Of a stretch of DNA of 64,000 nucleotides, positions 47,896 through 57,392 are shown piece by piece (the stretch's first letter is position 1; each line of letters opens with the position of its first letter). The notes beneath the pieces were generated by a model. That model saw only the letters and a program-made list of their open reading frames with translations. It had not been told where the DNA came from and did not search any database. The stretch comes from Bacteroidota bacterium (GTDB lineage Bacteria > Bacteroidota > Ignavibacteria > Kapaibacteriales > UBA2268). The translations under genes were made by a program, and so were the position numbers. The stretch is taken from NCBI GenBank assembly GCA_004322215.1, contig SCSM01000011.1, forward strand, positions 514,697 to 578,696, in the 5' to 3' direction.

Positions 47896-50800
47896 ATGAA
47901 AAAAATTTATGTACTGCTTGTTATTTTTCTTTTAATTCAGGTTAATGCAAAATCTAAAACCTTCACTGATTTAACATCAAAAAAATCTACAACTAATTTC
48001 TTCATCGAAAATAAAGGGCAGTGGAATCCTGAAGTAAAATTTCTCGCTAAAATCAGAGGGATGAATTGCTGGATTACTGATTTCGGCATTGTCTATGACT
48101 TTTACAAGATTAAATATGATGAGTCTTTAGATATTGACAGCATGAGGCAAGCTGAACCCGGAGATTGGAGGGAAAAGCGTTATGAGAATGCAAGGCGTCA
48201 GGGACAAGTAGTAAAAATGAGCTTTGTAGATTGTTTGAATCAATCATCAACTGATAGATTAACACAACAGAATCAAGGTAATAATTCTCGTTACGAAGTG
48301 CTGGGTAAAGCTAAACTCGAAACTTATTATAATTACTTTATCGGAAGCGACTCAACTAAATGGGCAAGCTATGTTGGCTTGTATAAAGAAATAATCATTA
48401 AGAATGTATATGAAGGTATAGATTACCGACTATATTTTGATAATGGAATGCTAAGATATGATTTGATTATTCAGCCATTCGCAGATTTGGAAAAGATTAG
48501 AATGAAATACGAAGGACAGGATGGATTAGAAGTAAATGAGAATGGAGAATTAGTAATTAAGACTAGTATAGGAGATGTAAAAAATCAGAAAATATACGCT
48601 TATCAGAACATTCATCCAACAAATAATGAAACAGAAATTCCCGTTCGTTTTACTCAAAATGTAGATAATACAATAGGTTTCGTTACAAAAAATTATGATA
48701 AATCTCTTGCTCTAACAATTGACCCACTCATTTATTCTACTTTTATTGGAGGAATTGGTTCCGAAATTGAGAATGACATAAAAGTAAACAGTGCTGGAGA
48801 AGCTTTTGTTACCGGTTGGACACAATCAGCCGATTATCCTGTAACAGGCGGTGCTTATGATGTGAGTTTTAATGGTGGTTCAGATGTTTCTGTAAGCAAG
48901 CTCGACCCAATCGGTTCTTCTCCGATTTATTCTACTTTTATAGGAGGAACAAATAGCGATCTAGTAGAAAGCATTGCCATTGACGCCACTGGCGCGGCTT
49001 ATATAACCGGTTTCACAAATTCAAACAATTATCCTACAACAAGCGGAGCTTTTGACCAGAGTTTTAATGGGAATTATGATGTATTTGTAACCAAACTCAA
49101 CGCAAGCGGTTCTTCTCTGATTTATTCCACTTTTATCGGTGGGTCTTCAAGAGATGATGCGTATTGCATAACCGTTGATGGAACGGGTGCAGCTTATGTA
49201 ACAGGTCTTACAAGTTCCAACAATTATCCGACAACAACTGGAGCTTATGACGAGAGTTCTAATGGTGGAAACTCCGATATTTTTGTAACCAAACTAAATG
49301 CTAACGGTTCTTCTTTAAATTATTCTACTTACATAGGTGGAAATAATGATGAATTAGCAAATTGGATAACTTTAGACGGAACTGGTGCGGTATATGTAAC
49401 AGGTTGCACAAATTCATCTGCTTATCCAACGACAATCGGGGCTATTGACGAGAGCTATAATGGGGCTGAAGATGTTATTGTAACGAAGCTAAATGCTAAT
49501 GGTTCTTCTTTAATTTATTCTACTTTCATAGGTAGTACTTTAGATGAGGTAGCTAAAAACATAACTATAGACAACACAGGTGCGGCTTATATTACTGGCT
49601 GGACAGAATCTTTAACATATCCAACTTCATTGCTTGCTTACGATAAATCCCAAAATGGTGGACGCGATATTTTTGTCAGTAAACTTAATGCAAGCGGTTC
49701 AACTATGGAATATTCTACTTTTATTGGAGGAACTGCTTTTGATTATGCAAATAGTGTGATTACAGACATTACAGGTGCAGCATATATTACGGGCGATACA
49801 TATTCATCCGATTTTCCTGCAACACCTTATGCTTATGATGTGAGTTTTAATGGAGACAGAGATGTTATCGTTTCCAAACTCAATCCTTCTGGTACTGCAC
49901 TTTTATATTCCACATTTATTGGTGGAACCGGTTCTGAAAAAGCAGAGAGTATGGATTTAAACGAAACTGACATTGTTTATATTATTGGAAATACAACTTC
50001 ACCCGATTTCCCGATTGCTAACGCTTTTGATGGAAGTCATAATGGTAGTGATGATGCATTTGTTACAAAGTTGTCATTATCTCCTATGTCAATAAGAACA
50101 GGGTCAATCAACCCACGCTCTTATTGCGCCGGTTCCTCAATTTCCATTCCATTTACAATAGCCGGGATATTTTATTCAGAAAACAATTTTACTGCACAGC
50201 TATCCGATGAATCCGGTGACTTTTTGAATCCTGTAAATATAGGAACCTTATCCGGTACATCAATGGGAACAATAATTGCAACAATTCCGTTCGATATTCC
50301 TGAAGGATATAGTTACCGTGTTCGTGTAATAAGCAGTAATCCTGAAGTAATAGGAAGCGACAACGGAGATGATTTAAAAATTTATACTCTTCCTACTCCT
50401 CAAATTAATGATATACCTAATCCGGTCTGTGTTGGGAATACTTATGAGTATACGAGCTATTTATCAGGTGGTATAACAAATAAATGGGGAGCAGTCGGTG
50501 GTACAATTGTCGGAGAGGATAATGGAAGTAATGTTAATATACTTTGGGGTTCCGGTAGTTCAGGGACTGTAACGTTAGTACAAACTAATTTTTTGACCGG
50601 GTGCAAAGATTCTGTATTTCAAACAATAACAATAAACCCACTTCCTACACCTCAAATTACTAATGCACCAAATCCAGTCTGTGCCGGGAATTTATATATA
50701 TATACTTGTAACATCACCAATGATGTAACAAATAAATGGGAAGCTGTTGGTGGTACAATTGACGGTTTTGATGAAGAGCAATATGTAAATATTATTTGGG

Positions 50801-51855
50801 GTACTGACAGTTCAGGAATAGTAAAACTTATTCTAACAAACACAATAACAGGATGCAAAGATTCTGTATCTCAAACCATAGCAATATATGAAACCCCTGG
50901 CGCGGACATTTTGGGGAACAATCAGGTATGCCAGGGATACACTGAATATTATCATACGAACAACATTGTTAATGTTTCAAATTTATGGGAAGTAGAGAAT
51001 GGAACAATAATCAGTACGACATCTGCAGATACATTGAAAGTAGAATGGGGGTTGACAAGTAGCGGAACTGTTACTTTAATCAGAATTGATACTTTAACAA
51101 GTTGCTCTGACACTGCTGTTAAAGAAATTAAAATAAAATCAATTCCAATAGTAACATTTATTGCACCTGTTGTACAGGTATGTTTAAGTGATTCGGCAAT
51201 TATGCTCGATGGCGGCAATCCCATAGATGGAACATATTCCGGCAATGGAGTAATTAACGGTTGGTTTGACCCTCTTGAAGAAGGAGATTATGAAATTTTT
51301 TATACATATAAAGATGATGAAGGATGTTCGAGCACTGCTAAGGATACAATAAAAGTTTTGCCCAATCCTGATAAACCTACTATTACACGTGACCAAAGAA
51401 AATTAATTTCAAGCGTTGCATTTGCTTATCAATGGTATTGGGATTCAACATTGATACCTTCTGCAACTGAAAAAGAATTTACACCGACTGAAAAGGGATA
51501 TTATAAAGTTGAAATTACCGATGAAAATGGTTGTAAAAGTATTTCTGATAAATTTTACTATGGCCCTTTTGGCGTTAATGATGAGAAGGAAAAAGACTAC
51601 ATGCTTACTATTAAACCAAATCCTTTTTCTGAAACAACATCAATATTACTTGATGTAAAGAAATCAGGTTTCGTTAATCTTGTTATTACGAATTTATTAG
51701 GTAATAGCTTAACTGTAATCTGCAATAATAAGTATATAGAAGCTGGTCAACGTGTTTTTCAATTCAATAGTTATAGTTTATCCGCAGGAGTTTACTATTG
51801 CAAGTTAATAATCGGCAACTATTATGAGACTACCAAGATGGTGGTTATAAAATAA
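47896..51855 (+). CDS. Giant surface protein: SBBP beta-propeller, PKD-like repeats, T9SS domain
   Basis: 1319 residues with a signal peptide. The N-terminus (FFIENKGQWNPEVKFLAK) is the domain that usually precedes SBBP propellers. Seven YST[FY]IG[GS] repeats with ~65-residue period follow from about residue 278 to 720, consistent with a seven-bladed propeller. Next come three PKD-like repeats with a CxG(N/Y)xYxY pattern, and a T9SS type A sorting domain starting YMLTIKPNPFSETTS. It should be exported through T9SS as a surface adhesin or matrix protein; no enzyme motif was found. Confidence 0.88.
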   Translation: MKKIYVLLVIFLLIQVNAKSKTFTDLTSKKSTTNFFIENKGQWNPEVKFLAKIRGMNCWITDFGIVYDFYKIKYDESLDIDSMRQAEPGDWREKRYENARRQGQVVKMSFVDCLNQSSTDRLTQQNQGNNSRYEVLGKAKLETYYNYFIGSDSTKWASYVGLYKEIIIKNVYEGIDYRLYFDNGMLRYDLIIQPFADLEKIRMKYEGQDGLEVNENGELVIKTSIGDVKNQKIYAYQNIHPTNNETEIPVRFTQNVDNTIGFVTKNYDKSLALTIDPLIYSTFIGGIGSEIENDIKVNSAGEAFVTGWTQSADYPVTGGAYDVSFNGGSDVSVSKLDPIGSSPIYSTFIGGTNSDLVESIAIDATGAAYITGFTNSNNYPTTSGAFDQSFNGNYDVFVTKLNASGSSLIYSTFIGGSSRDDAYCITVDGTGAAYVTGLTSSNNYPTTTGAYDESSNGGNSDIFVTKLNANGSSLNYSTYIGGNNDELANWITLDGTGAVYVTGCTNSSAYPTTIGAIDESYNGAEDVIVTKLNANGSSLIYSTFIGSTLDEVAKNITIDNTGAAYITGWTESLTYPTSLLAYDKSQNGGRDIFVSKLNASGSTMEYSTFIGGTAFDYANSVITDITGAAYITGDTYSSDFPATPYAYDVSFNGDRDVIVSKLNPSGTALLYSTFIGGTGSEKAESMDLNETDIVYIIGNTTSPDFPIANAFDGSHNGSDDAFVTKLSLSPMSIRTGSINPRSYCAGSSISIPFTIAGIFYSENNFTAQLSDESGDFLNPVNIGTLSGTSMGTIIATIPFDIPEGYSYRVRVISSNPEVIGSDNGDDLKIYTLPTPQINDIPNPVCVGNTYEYTSYLSGGITNKWGAVGGTIVGEDNGSNVNILWGSGSSGTVTLVQTNFLTGCKDSVFQTITINPLPTPQITNAPNPVCAGNLYIYTCNITNDVTNKWEAVGGTIDGFDEEQYVNIIWGTDSSGIVKLILTNTITGCKDSVSQTIAIYETPGADILGNNQVCQGYTEYYHTNNIVNVSNLWEVENGTIISTTSADTLKVEWGLTSSGTVTLIRIDTLTSCSDTAVKEIKIKSIPIVTFIAPVVQVCLSDSAIMLDGGNPIDGTYSGNGVINGWFDPLEEGDYEIFYTYKDDEGCSSTAKDTIKVLPNPDKPTITRDQRKLISSVAFAYQWYWDSTLIPSATEKEFTPTEKGYYKVEITDENGCKSISDKFYYGPFGVNDEKEKDYMLTIKPNPFSETTSILLDVKKSGFVNLVITNLLGNSLTVICNNKYIEAGQRVFQFNSYSLSAGVYYCKLIIGNYYETTKMVVIK

Positions 51856-52044
51856 TTTACTTAAAAAAGAAAAATATTTTATCAATTGTAAGTAAATTTA
51901 AAGTGGTCGGGGACGAACTACATACTGTTAAAACTAAATGGAACCAAATGAAAGTAGATGAAACATCTATATTTTTTAATATAATGACTTACAAAATTAC
52001 TAAAACTACTCCATTCAAATAATTTTATTTGATATTACAATAAT

Positions 52045-52092
52045 TTGTCAAAAAAAGTGTCAAAAACATTTTATTTCAAATTATTTTTGACA
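52045..52092. promoter_or_regulatory. Three TGTCAAAAA boxes upstream of the integrase
   Basis: TTGTCAAAAA (52045), TGTCAAAAA (52058) and inverted TTTTTGACA (52084-52092) lie within 55 bp before the integrase ATG at 52100. They may be operator or integrase arm-type sites. Confidence 0.4.
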
Positions 52093-52099
52093 GAAATTT

Positions 52100-53362
52100 A
52101 TGAATACTTTTAAAATCAACTACTACCTTCAAACAGTTAAACATGACCGTGTTTACAGCTTCATTCTTATTTCAGTGGTATGGGACGGCAACCGGGTACG
52201 TACAACATTGAACTTAACGGTTGATCCAAAGTTGTGGAACAAAGAAAAGCAACGTGTCAAATCAAGTGCTATGAACCCACGCAAGACAAATGACATTCTG
52301 GATAAGCTTGTCTTTAAACTTAATGAGTATCATGATACCGTTAAGAGAGAAAAGAAGCGGTCTCCCACACCTGCCGATGTAAGACGAGCAATAAAAGCTA
52401 TTTTGCATGATAAACAAATCAAAGATCCAAAGCCAAAACCACAGAAAACATTTATGGAATATTTTGATGACTTTATCAAAGATTCTGAATCAGGTGACCG
52501 GCTGTCAAATGGAAACAAAGTCCAAATTAGCACGATACAGTCTTACGTAAGTGTCAAACACCATCTTGAAGATTACATTCAGGCCACAAAAGCTGTATTA
52601 ACATTTGAGGAAATTGATAATTTATTCTTTAACGGACTGACGAAGTTTCTAACAAACAAAAAGAGACTGTCGAATAATTCTCAGGGCAAAGTAATAAAAA
52701 CAATAAAAACTTTTATGCATGATGCTTTTCAGAGAGGGCTTCATACCAATTTAAAGTTCATCAAAGCTCTAAGGGTTAAGGATGAAGAAACCACAATGGT
52801 AGCTTTGACAGAAGATGAGCTTGTCAAGTTAGAAAATTTGAAGGGGCTGTCTCCAAGTAATGAGAAATGCAGAGATATGTTCTTGGTGCAAATATACACA
52901 GGACTTAGATACAGCGACCTTGCTAATCTGAAACCTGAGAACATTAATAGTAAAGAGAAAATTATTACACTTCAAACGATAAAAACTCAGGACAGACTGA
53001 CAATTCCATTGACAAGTAAGTTTGAGAAGATATTAGCTAAATATCCTGATAAACTTCCAGTCATTGCTAATCAAAAATACAATAATCATCTGAAAGAGAT
53101 TTGCAGGGCTGCTGAGATTAATAGTCCAATTCAGCTTGTACATAATGTTGGAGAAAAACGAATCGAAGAAACAAAACCTAAATATGAACTGATATCTTCG
53201 CATACGGCTCGCAGATCTTTTATAACGATTTCTCTAAAACGTGGCGTGATGCCTGAGATGGTACAACAAATTTCAGGTCACCGGAGTAGGAAGTCATTTC
53301 AGCGGTATGTGAAAGTGACATCACAGGAATCTGTCAAGGCTGTTGGTGATGTATGGGAATGA
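52100..53362 (+). CDS. Tyrosine recombinase (integrase) of the integrative element
   Basis: 420 residues with the Bacteroidota mobile-element layout: an arm-binding domain (1-95, VWDGNRVRTTLNLTVDPKLWN), a SAM-like core-binding domain (115-220) and the catalytic domain. The visible catalytic residues are Arg in YTGLRYSDLANL, the HTARRSF box (His, Arg), SGHRS His and the nucleophile Tyr in SFQRYVKVT. All key residues are intact. It is the first gene of the element and is preceded by TGTCAAAAA repeats. Confidence 0.95.
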   Translation: MNTFKINYYLQTVKHDRVYSFILISVVWDGNRVRTTLNLTVDPKLWNKEKQRVKSSAMNPRKTNDILDKLVFKLNEYHDTVKREKKRSPTPADVRRAIKAILHDKQIKDPKPKPQKTFMEYFDDFIKDSESGDRLSNGNKVQISTIQSYVSVKHHLEDYIQATKAVLTFEEIDNLFFNGLTKFLTNKKRLSNNSQGKVIKTIKTFMHDAFQRGLHTNLKFIKALRVKDEETTMVALTEDELVKLENLKGLSPSNEKCRDMFLVQIYTGLRYSDLANLKPENINSKEKIITLQTIKTQDRLTIPLTSKFEKILAKYPDKLPVIANQKYNNHLKEICRAAEINSPIQLVHNVGEKRIEETKPKYELISSHTARRSFITISLKRGVMPEMVQQISGHRSRKSFQRYVKVTSQESVKAVGDVWE

Positions 53363-53497
53363 TAATAAAACTGCTACTCAAATACTTCAACTAACTCCCA
53401 ACATTTAACAGGGAGAAATTTATTTACAATTCTATAATATTTATTTTTCCTTATCTAATTTCAAATTATTAGTATTACAATTATCATCAGATGATAA

Positions 53498-53830
53498 TTA
53501 TTGTTTAGCTAACAATTCATTTTGTTTATTTATAAGATTCTGAAGATGGGCTTTTTCTTTATTGAATTCCTGATTCAGTTTTTTTAATTGTGCTTTATTT
53601 TCTTTTATTTTCAATAATGATTTATCGAGTTCTCTTTTCTTTTGTCCAATCACTTCCACAATTAATTCTATAGTAGGTTTATTAGGGTATTGGAATTCTT
53701 TATCAAAGCTGAATTTTATTCCACATTGCTGATTCTTACATTTATACCTTTGCTTAGGACCGATATTCATTCTACCACTTTTAATAGCTATTCTTTTCGC
53801 ACATGCTGGGCATAAATAATATTCTTGCAT
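53498..53830 (-). CDS. Zinc-ribbon plus coiled-coil protein
   Basis: About 110 residues from the ATG at 53830 (AAAGGATAT upstream). Two CxxC-type pairs (YLCPACAKRI and YKCKNQQCGIKF) form a zinc ribbon; the C-terminal 50 residues are a Lys/Leu/Glu coiled coil. Members of this type occur in mobile elements as DNA-binding accessory proteins. It is transcribed toward the integrase and may regulate it, but this is not shown. Confidence 0.6.
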   Translation of the reverse strand: MQEYYLCPACAKRIAIKSGRMNIGPKQRYKCKNQQCGIKFSFDKEFQYPNKPTIELIVEVIGQKKRELDKSLLKIKENKAQLKKLNQEFNKEKAHLQNLINKQNELLAKQ

Positions 53831-54015
53831 GATATATCCTTTAGTAAAAAATACAATATAAATAATACACAATTAACTTGAATAATTCAAATATTAATTT
53901 GACAAATAAACCCACAAATGTAGTCGTGGAGTTATAAGTCATTTATTATCATGGATTTACAAAAAGATAAAGGTTCGACATACGTGAATAGGCTTTGAAT
54001 TAATTAAGGCATGTT

Positions 54016-54279
54016 ATGGAATGGTTTATTGAAAAATTTATTGAAATGGTAATCCCACATCTTAGAACTATTGTTAGAGAAGAATTTGATGAAGCTTTTA
54101 AGCAGTTATTGCCGCAAGAAAATAAGCAAGAGCATTATACACGAATTCAAACTCAACAGCTCTTAGGTGTATGCTCATCAACTCTGTGGAAATATGAGCG
54201 TTTGGGAATTCTTTGTCCGGTTAGACTTGGTCATAGAGTATACTATAAAAGTGAAGATATTAAAAAAGCAATGAAATAA
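54016..54279 (+). CDS. Excisionase-like HTH protein
   Basis: 87 residues. The C-terminal half (HYTRIQTQQLLGVCSSTLWKYERLGILCPVRLGHRVYYKSEDIKKAM) is a MerR/excisionase-like winged HTH of the HTH_17 family, with wing-tip YYK. The N-terminal helix (EWFIEKFIEMVIPHLRTIV) looks like a dimerisation segment. It lies between the integrase and the element's gene array, as excisionases often do. Confidence 0.75.
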   Translation: MEWFIEKFIEMVIPHLRTIVREEFDEAFKQLLPQENKQEHYTRIQTQQLLGVCSSTLWKYERLGILCPVRLGHRVYYKSEDIKKAMK

Positions 54280-54332
54280 TATGACTTATGAAATTAATTA
54301 ACGATTTATTTATATATAATGGAGGCTCAAAT

Positions 54333-55181
54333 ATGAGCAAAATCAAAAGAAACCGCAGAAATGCGGCACGCAAAGCCATTAGAAATTCCATGGCAGAAAA
54401 AATAACGGGTCAAAAAAAACCTATTTACTTTGTTTACACTTCTGTGTTGAAAGACAAAAGCATACAGGAAGTAATGATGCAATCAGCCAGGGCAGTTGAA
54501 CGTGGTCCCGCCGTAACTTCAACGCAAAAGAAAGCAGAGTTCAATCATCTAAAAGAAACTTACGGAGTGCTGTTAGTGATGAATAAGCAAGCTAATTATT
54601 TGTTTATTCCATTGTCAAAGCTCATGTCGAATAAGGGGGAAACAGATTCTGAACTCGAACTTTGGGCAACTGCCTTCTTAGAACTATCTTTATTCAAACA
54701 AGGTTGGGTTGCTCAGGATTTCACTTACGAATATGTGTCTCATTTAGTTAAAATAAGTGAGATTTTGTCTATTTATCCAGAATGGCTGGACAGTCTATGC
54801 ATTATGAATAATGATAATGCTGAACGTATCCTACCAGAAATCTTTGCGCTGCCACAGACTGAACGTAATCGGGCATTGGACGAATATTTTGAAAATGCAA
54901 AATCTCAATATAATCATGTTGAGATTGAACAACAAGAAAGATTAGAAAACAAAATGGTTGGTGATCATTATGGTATGTGGATTGACATTGCAGCTATCAA
55001 TGCTCTTGATGAGAATGAATATCCGATGGTGATATTAGATGCTTCCCGTGGACTGCTGCCTATCACACAAGCTGAAATTGAGAAATTCAAGGAATTTGCA
55101 AATTCAGGAATAAATGTTAAAAATTATATTGACCAATTATGGGCTGATAGGAAGTCCGTTAGTAATGAGGAAACATGTTAG
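54333..55181 (+). CDS. Unknown protein of the integrative element
   Basis: About 282 residues from the ATG at 54333, which has a strong GGAGG 7 nt upstream; the longer frame to 54288 lacks one. The N-terminus is Arg/Lys-rich (RNRRNAARKAIRNSMAEK), suggesting nucleic-acid binding; the rest is mixed alpha/beta with a YFVYTSVLKDKSIQEVMMQSARAV segment. No family is recognised. It starts the gene run that ends with the replication genes. Confidence 0.7.
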   Translation: MSKIKRNRRNAARKAIRNSMAEKITGQKKPIYFVYTSVLKDKSIQEVMMQSARAVERGPAVTSTQKKAEFNHLKETYGVLLVMNKQANYLFIPLSKLMSNKGETDSELELWATAFLELSLFKQGWVAQDFTYEYVSHLVKISEILSIYPEWLDSLCIMNNDNAERILPEIFALPQTERNRALDEYFENAKSQYNHVEIEQQERLENKMVGDHYGMWIDIAAINALDENEYPMVILDASRGLLPITQAEIEKFKEFANSGINVKNYIDQLWADRKSVSNEETC

Positions 55182-55243
55182 GCTACTTATTCCGGAACAA
55201 TGGATTTATGGAAAATGATTTACACTAATTTTTCTATCACACT

Positions 55244-55271
55244 CCCCCGGCTACATTGTCGGGGGCTTTTT
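55244..55271 (+). terminator. Junction hairpin 1
   Basis: CCCCCG (55244-55249) pairs with CGGGGG (55260-55265) over a 10-nt loop and is followed by CTTTTT. Only 13 nt separate its T-run from the ATG at 55285, too little for a promoter. Confidence 0.75.
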
Positions 55272-55284
55272 AAAAGGAGTATTT

Positions 55285-55800
55285 ATGAAAAAATTTACTA
55301 TTAAATTAACTGCATCTCAGTTTGATTTGTTCTGTTACTCTGGATTTCTTTTATACAAAAAGCTAACAAAAAAATTAAGCAATACGAATCCGAGTGATGA
55401 AGCCAATAACAATGATCATTCCCTTTCAAGGGTTTGCATGACCATGGGTGAAGCAATGTATTCAATCCATAATCAGTTAGAGAGAAGGGAATTCAAAGAT
55501 TATTGTGATGATGAAGCTGAATATTTATATCTGAAAAAAGAATTTTTCAAACAACCAAAAAAAATATCGAGGGTTTCTGAATTATTCCCTGAGAATCAAC
55601 TGAAATCAATCATACCAGCTAAAGATGATACAATGTCCGAATCAGTTGAGAGTAAGGATATAATTTCATCCCCAGTTACAATGCAATCAGAAAATCAAAT
55701 AAGTTATGAGCCGGGACCTGTCGTGGAAAAAATAATTAAGACTGATACAGATGAGAATGAAGTTTTTATTCAGAACAATGACGTTGTTAATGCTGAATGA
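55285..55800 (+). CDS. Unknown acidic protein of the integrative element
   Basis: 171 residues, acidic in its last third (SESVESKDII to ENEVFIQNNDV). The N-terminal ~90 residues are helical (KLTASQFDLFCYSGFLLYKKL, MTMGEAMYSIHNQLERREFKDY). Not recognised. The AAAAGGAG ribosome site lies just past the hairpin at 55244-55271, so translation starts right after a terminator-like structure. Confidence 0.65.
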   Translation: MKKFTIKLTASQFDLFCYSGFLLYKKLTKKLSNTNPSDEANNNDHSLSRVCMTMGEAMYSIHNQLERREFKDYCDDEAEYLYLKKEFFKQPKKISRVSELFPENQLKSIIPAKDDTMSESVESKDIISSPVTMQSENQISYEPGPVVEKIIKTDTDENEVFIQNNDVVNAE

Positions 55801-55814
55801 TAATGTTTAATCCA

Positions 55815-55843
55815 TGCCGGAGTTCACTCCAGCATTTTTTTTT
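55815..55843 (+). terminator. Junction hairpin 2
   Basis: TGCCGGAG and CTCCAGCA pair (one mismatch) around TTCA, with nine T residues after. The next ATG at 55855 is 12 nt after the T-run. Confidence 0.75.
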
Positions 55844-55854
55844 GAAAGGTTTTT

Positions 55855-56424
55855 ATGAGAAAAAAAGATGAAGCTTATTACCATGATTTATTGCGACGGG
55901 TAAAAGAATTACCGAATGGTGGTGATGCAGTTGCGTTTATAAATGAGCAAGATTTCTGCATTGGATTATATTCGTTAGAGGAAGTATTGTTTAACCCACC
56001 AACCCAATACATGAATAAAGTCATAGCTAATGATTGTGAATTAATAATTTTTTGGCAAACCCATGATTCGAAAGATGAGAAAATCTTTAAACAAGGTTGT
56101 GAACTGGAACATCAAATGCGATTAATACGTTTTAAATATCATTGTCACCCCAAATGGTGGCTGTTAGATTCAGATAGAGATTTAGTAGCAGTAGAACGTA
56201 TTCAGAAAGATTGGGGTAATATGTGGGAGTTTCTACCAATATTACTTCGGAGTGAATCTGAATATGAGCAACTCATGCAGAAAATAAAAATTGAAATAAA
56301 AAGGCAGGAAGAATTGGATAAACTGAAAGCTGAAAACCATGAAAAAGCATTGCAAGAATTATCTGATACTTGCTTAGAAGTTTTCGGGAAAGCAATAGAC
56401 AAAGATAAATTTTATCCTATATAA
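55855..56424 (+). CDS. Unknown protein of the integrative element
   Basis: 189 residues beginning MRKKDEAYYHDLLRRV. An AVAFINEQDFCIGLYSLEEVLF segment and a MRLIRFKYHCHPKWWLLDSDRDL stretch look like a mixed alpha/beta fold, then a Lys/Glu helix closes the protein. No family is recognised. It is preceded and followed by terminator-like hairpins. The GAAAGG ribosome site lies within 8 nt of the hairpin's T-run. Confidence 0.6.
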   Translation: MRKKDEAYYHDLLRRVKELPNGGDAVAFINEQDFCIGLYSLEEVLFNPPTQYMNKVIANDCELIIFWQTHDSKDEKIFKQGCELEHQMRLIRFKYHCHPKWWLLDSDRDLVAVERIQKDWGNMWEFLPILLRSESEYEQLMQKIKIEIKRQEELDKLKAENHEKALQELSDTCLEVFGKAIDKDKFYPI

Positions 56425-56433
56425 TTTTTTACA

Positions 56434-56464
56434 CCACCCGAATAATTCGGGTGGAAATATTTTT
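56434..56464 (+). terminator. Junction hairpin 3
   Basis: CCACCCGAA and TTCGGGTGG form a perfect 9-bp stem with TAA loop, followed by AAATATTTTT. It lies 23 nt before the ATG at 56488. Confidence 0.75.
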
Positions 56465-56487
56465 GAATATCATTTTAAGGAGAAAAT

Positions 56488-57066
56488 ATGATTATGAGAA
56501 TTAATAGAAAACATGTAGTACCGGACTTATCGTATGACAGTAAAATAAGTCATACACTTGCTTACACGAAACAAATGTTCGGTGATACAATGATACCAGT
56601 ATTCCGAAATGGAGATTATTCATTTGTACCACTTGATGATTTATCTGACTGGGAAAATAACGTTTTTCATAATACCATGCAAAAGTTTATTATACCTCCG
56701 CTACCGCTTTATGAAATATGCAGACGTTGTTATAATCTCATGTTATCAACACCTGCATCAGGTATAATACCGGAGAGATTAAAACCTCTGGAATATTTCG
56801 TTTATGATGAAGGCAAGAAAATACAAATCGAACGGATATTATTTGATAATAGGGCGAGGTTTGATAAATATATTCACAAAGAGAAAATCAATGGAAAGAT
56901 TGATTTGTACCTTGAGAAGGTACCAAGTCCAAAGCCGTCACGCATGATATTCAAATATAAAAAATCTTATGTGCGACCACTGTGGAATACTGATAGCGAA
57001 TTACCTGAAGCGAAGATGGTTGATAAAATGATTGATGAATCGAGGAAAATCATCATAATGCATTGA
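56488..57066 (+). CDS. Unknown protein of the integrative element
   Basis: 192 residues (MIMRINRKHVVPDLSYDS...). The C-terminus is basic and charged (KKSYVRPLWNTDSELPEAKM). No family recognised. The AAGGAG ribosome site lies between hairpin 3 and the start. In context it is one of the series of small genes each preceded by its own hairpin. Confidence 0.6.
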   Translation: MIMRINRKHVVPDLSYDSKISHTLAYTKQMFGDTMIPVFRNGDYSFVPLDDLSDWENNVFHNTMQKFIIPPLPLYEICRRCYNLMLSTPASGIIPERLKPLEYFVYDEGKKIQIERILFDNRARFDKYIHKEKINGKIDLYLEKVPSPKPSRMIFKYKKSYVRPLWNTDSELPEAKMVDKMIDESRKIIIMH

Positions 57067-57082
57067 TAATATCATGTACACT

Positions 57083-57105
57083 CCCCGGTCCTTCATGTAC
57101 CGGGG
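57083..57105 (+). terminator. Junction hairpin 4
   Basis: CCCCGGT and ACCGGGG form a 7-bp stem around a 9-nt loop. No T-run follows, so it may be an mRNA-processing or stability structure rather than a terminator. CATGTAC words flank it on both sides. Confidence 0.6.
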
Positions 57106-57167
57106 AACTTGTATGGCTATGAACAAATTTGAAACAATTTTTATTTATTATTTATAGGAGATTTTGT

Positions 57168-57380
57168 ATGTCTGAGAATAATACAGATTTTTTAGCAAAA
57201 GCAAACATGAAGAAAGTGCGAATTGAACAATTACCTGATATTGATGAGATATTGATTAATTATCAGAATATAATTCTGGACGATATTATTGATACTAATG
57301 ACCTAAGTGATGAAATGGTTTCGGAAATTGAATATTTACTTATTCAAGAGCTGTTAGTTAAGGATATTCTTGAAAATTAG
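57168..57380 (+). CDS. N-terminal part of a TAG-interrupted paralogous protein
   Basis: 70 residues (MSENNTDFLAKANMKKVRI... LLIQELLVKDILEN), start at the ATG 57168 with AGGAGA upstream. It ends with a TAG at 57378-57380. The same frame continues without another stop from 57381 to 57800. Alignment with the two other copies of the repeat puts the TAG where they have a conserved Trp. The two parts are therefore probably one gene broken by a TGG-to-TAG change, unless the codon is read through. Confidence 0.6.
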   Translation: MSENNTDFLAKANMKKVRIEQLPDIDEILINYQNIILDDIIDTNDLSDEMVSEIEYLLIQELLVKDILEN

Positions 57381-57392
57381 CAGGAAATTATT

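Noticed and set aside
48730-50080. Tandem DNA repeats as a separate repeat element
   Set aside because: They are the coding sequence of SBBP propeller blades, in frame and diverged.
53498-53872. Longer start of the zinc-ribbon gene at 53872
   Set aside because: The extra residues have no ribosome site and a hydrophobic composition unlike the rest; AAAGGATAT fits the ATG at 53830.
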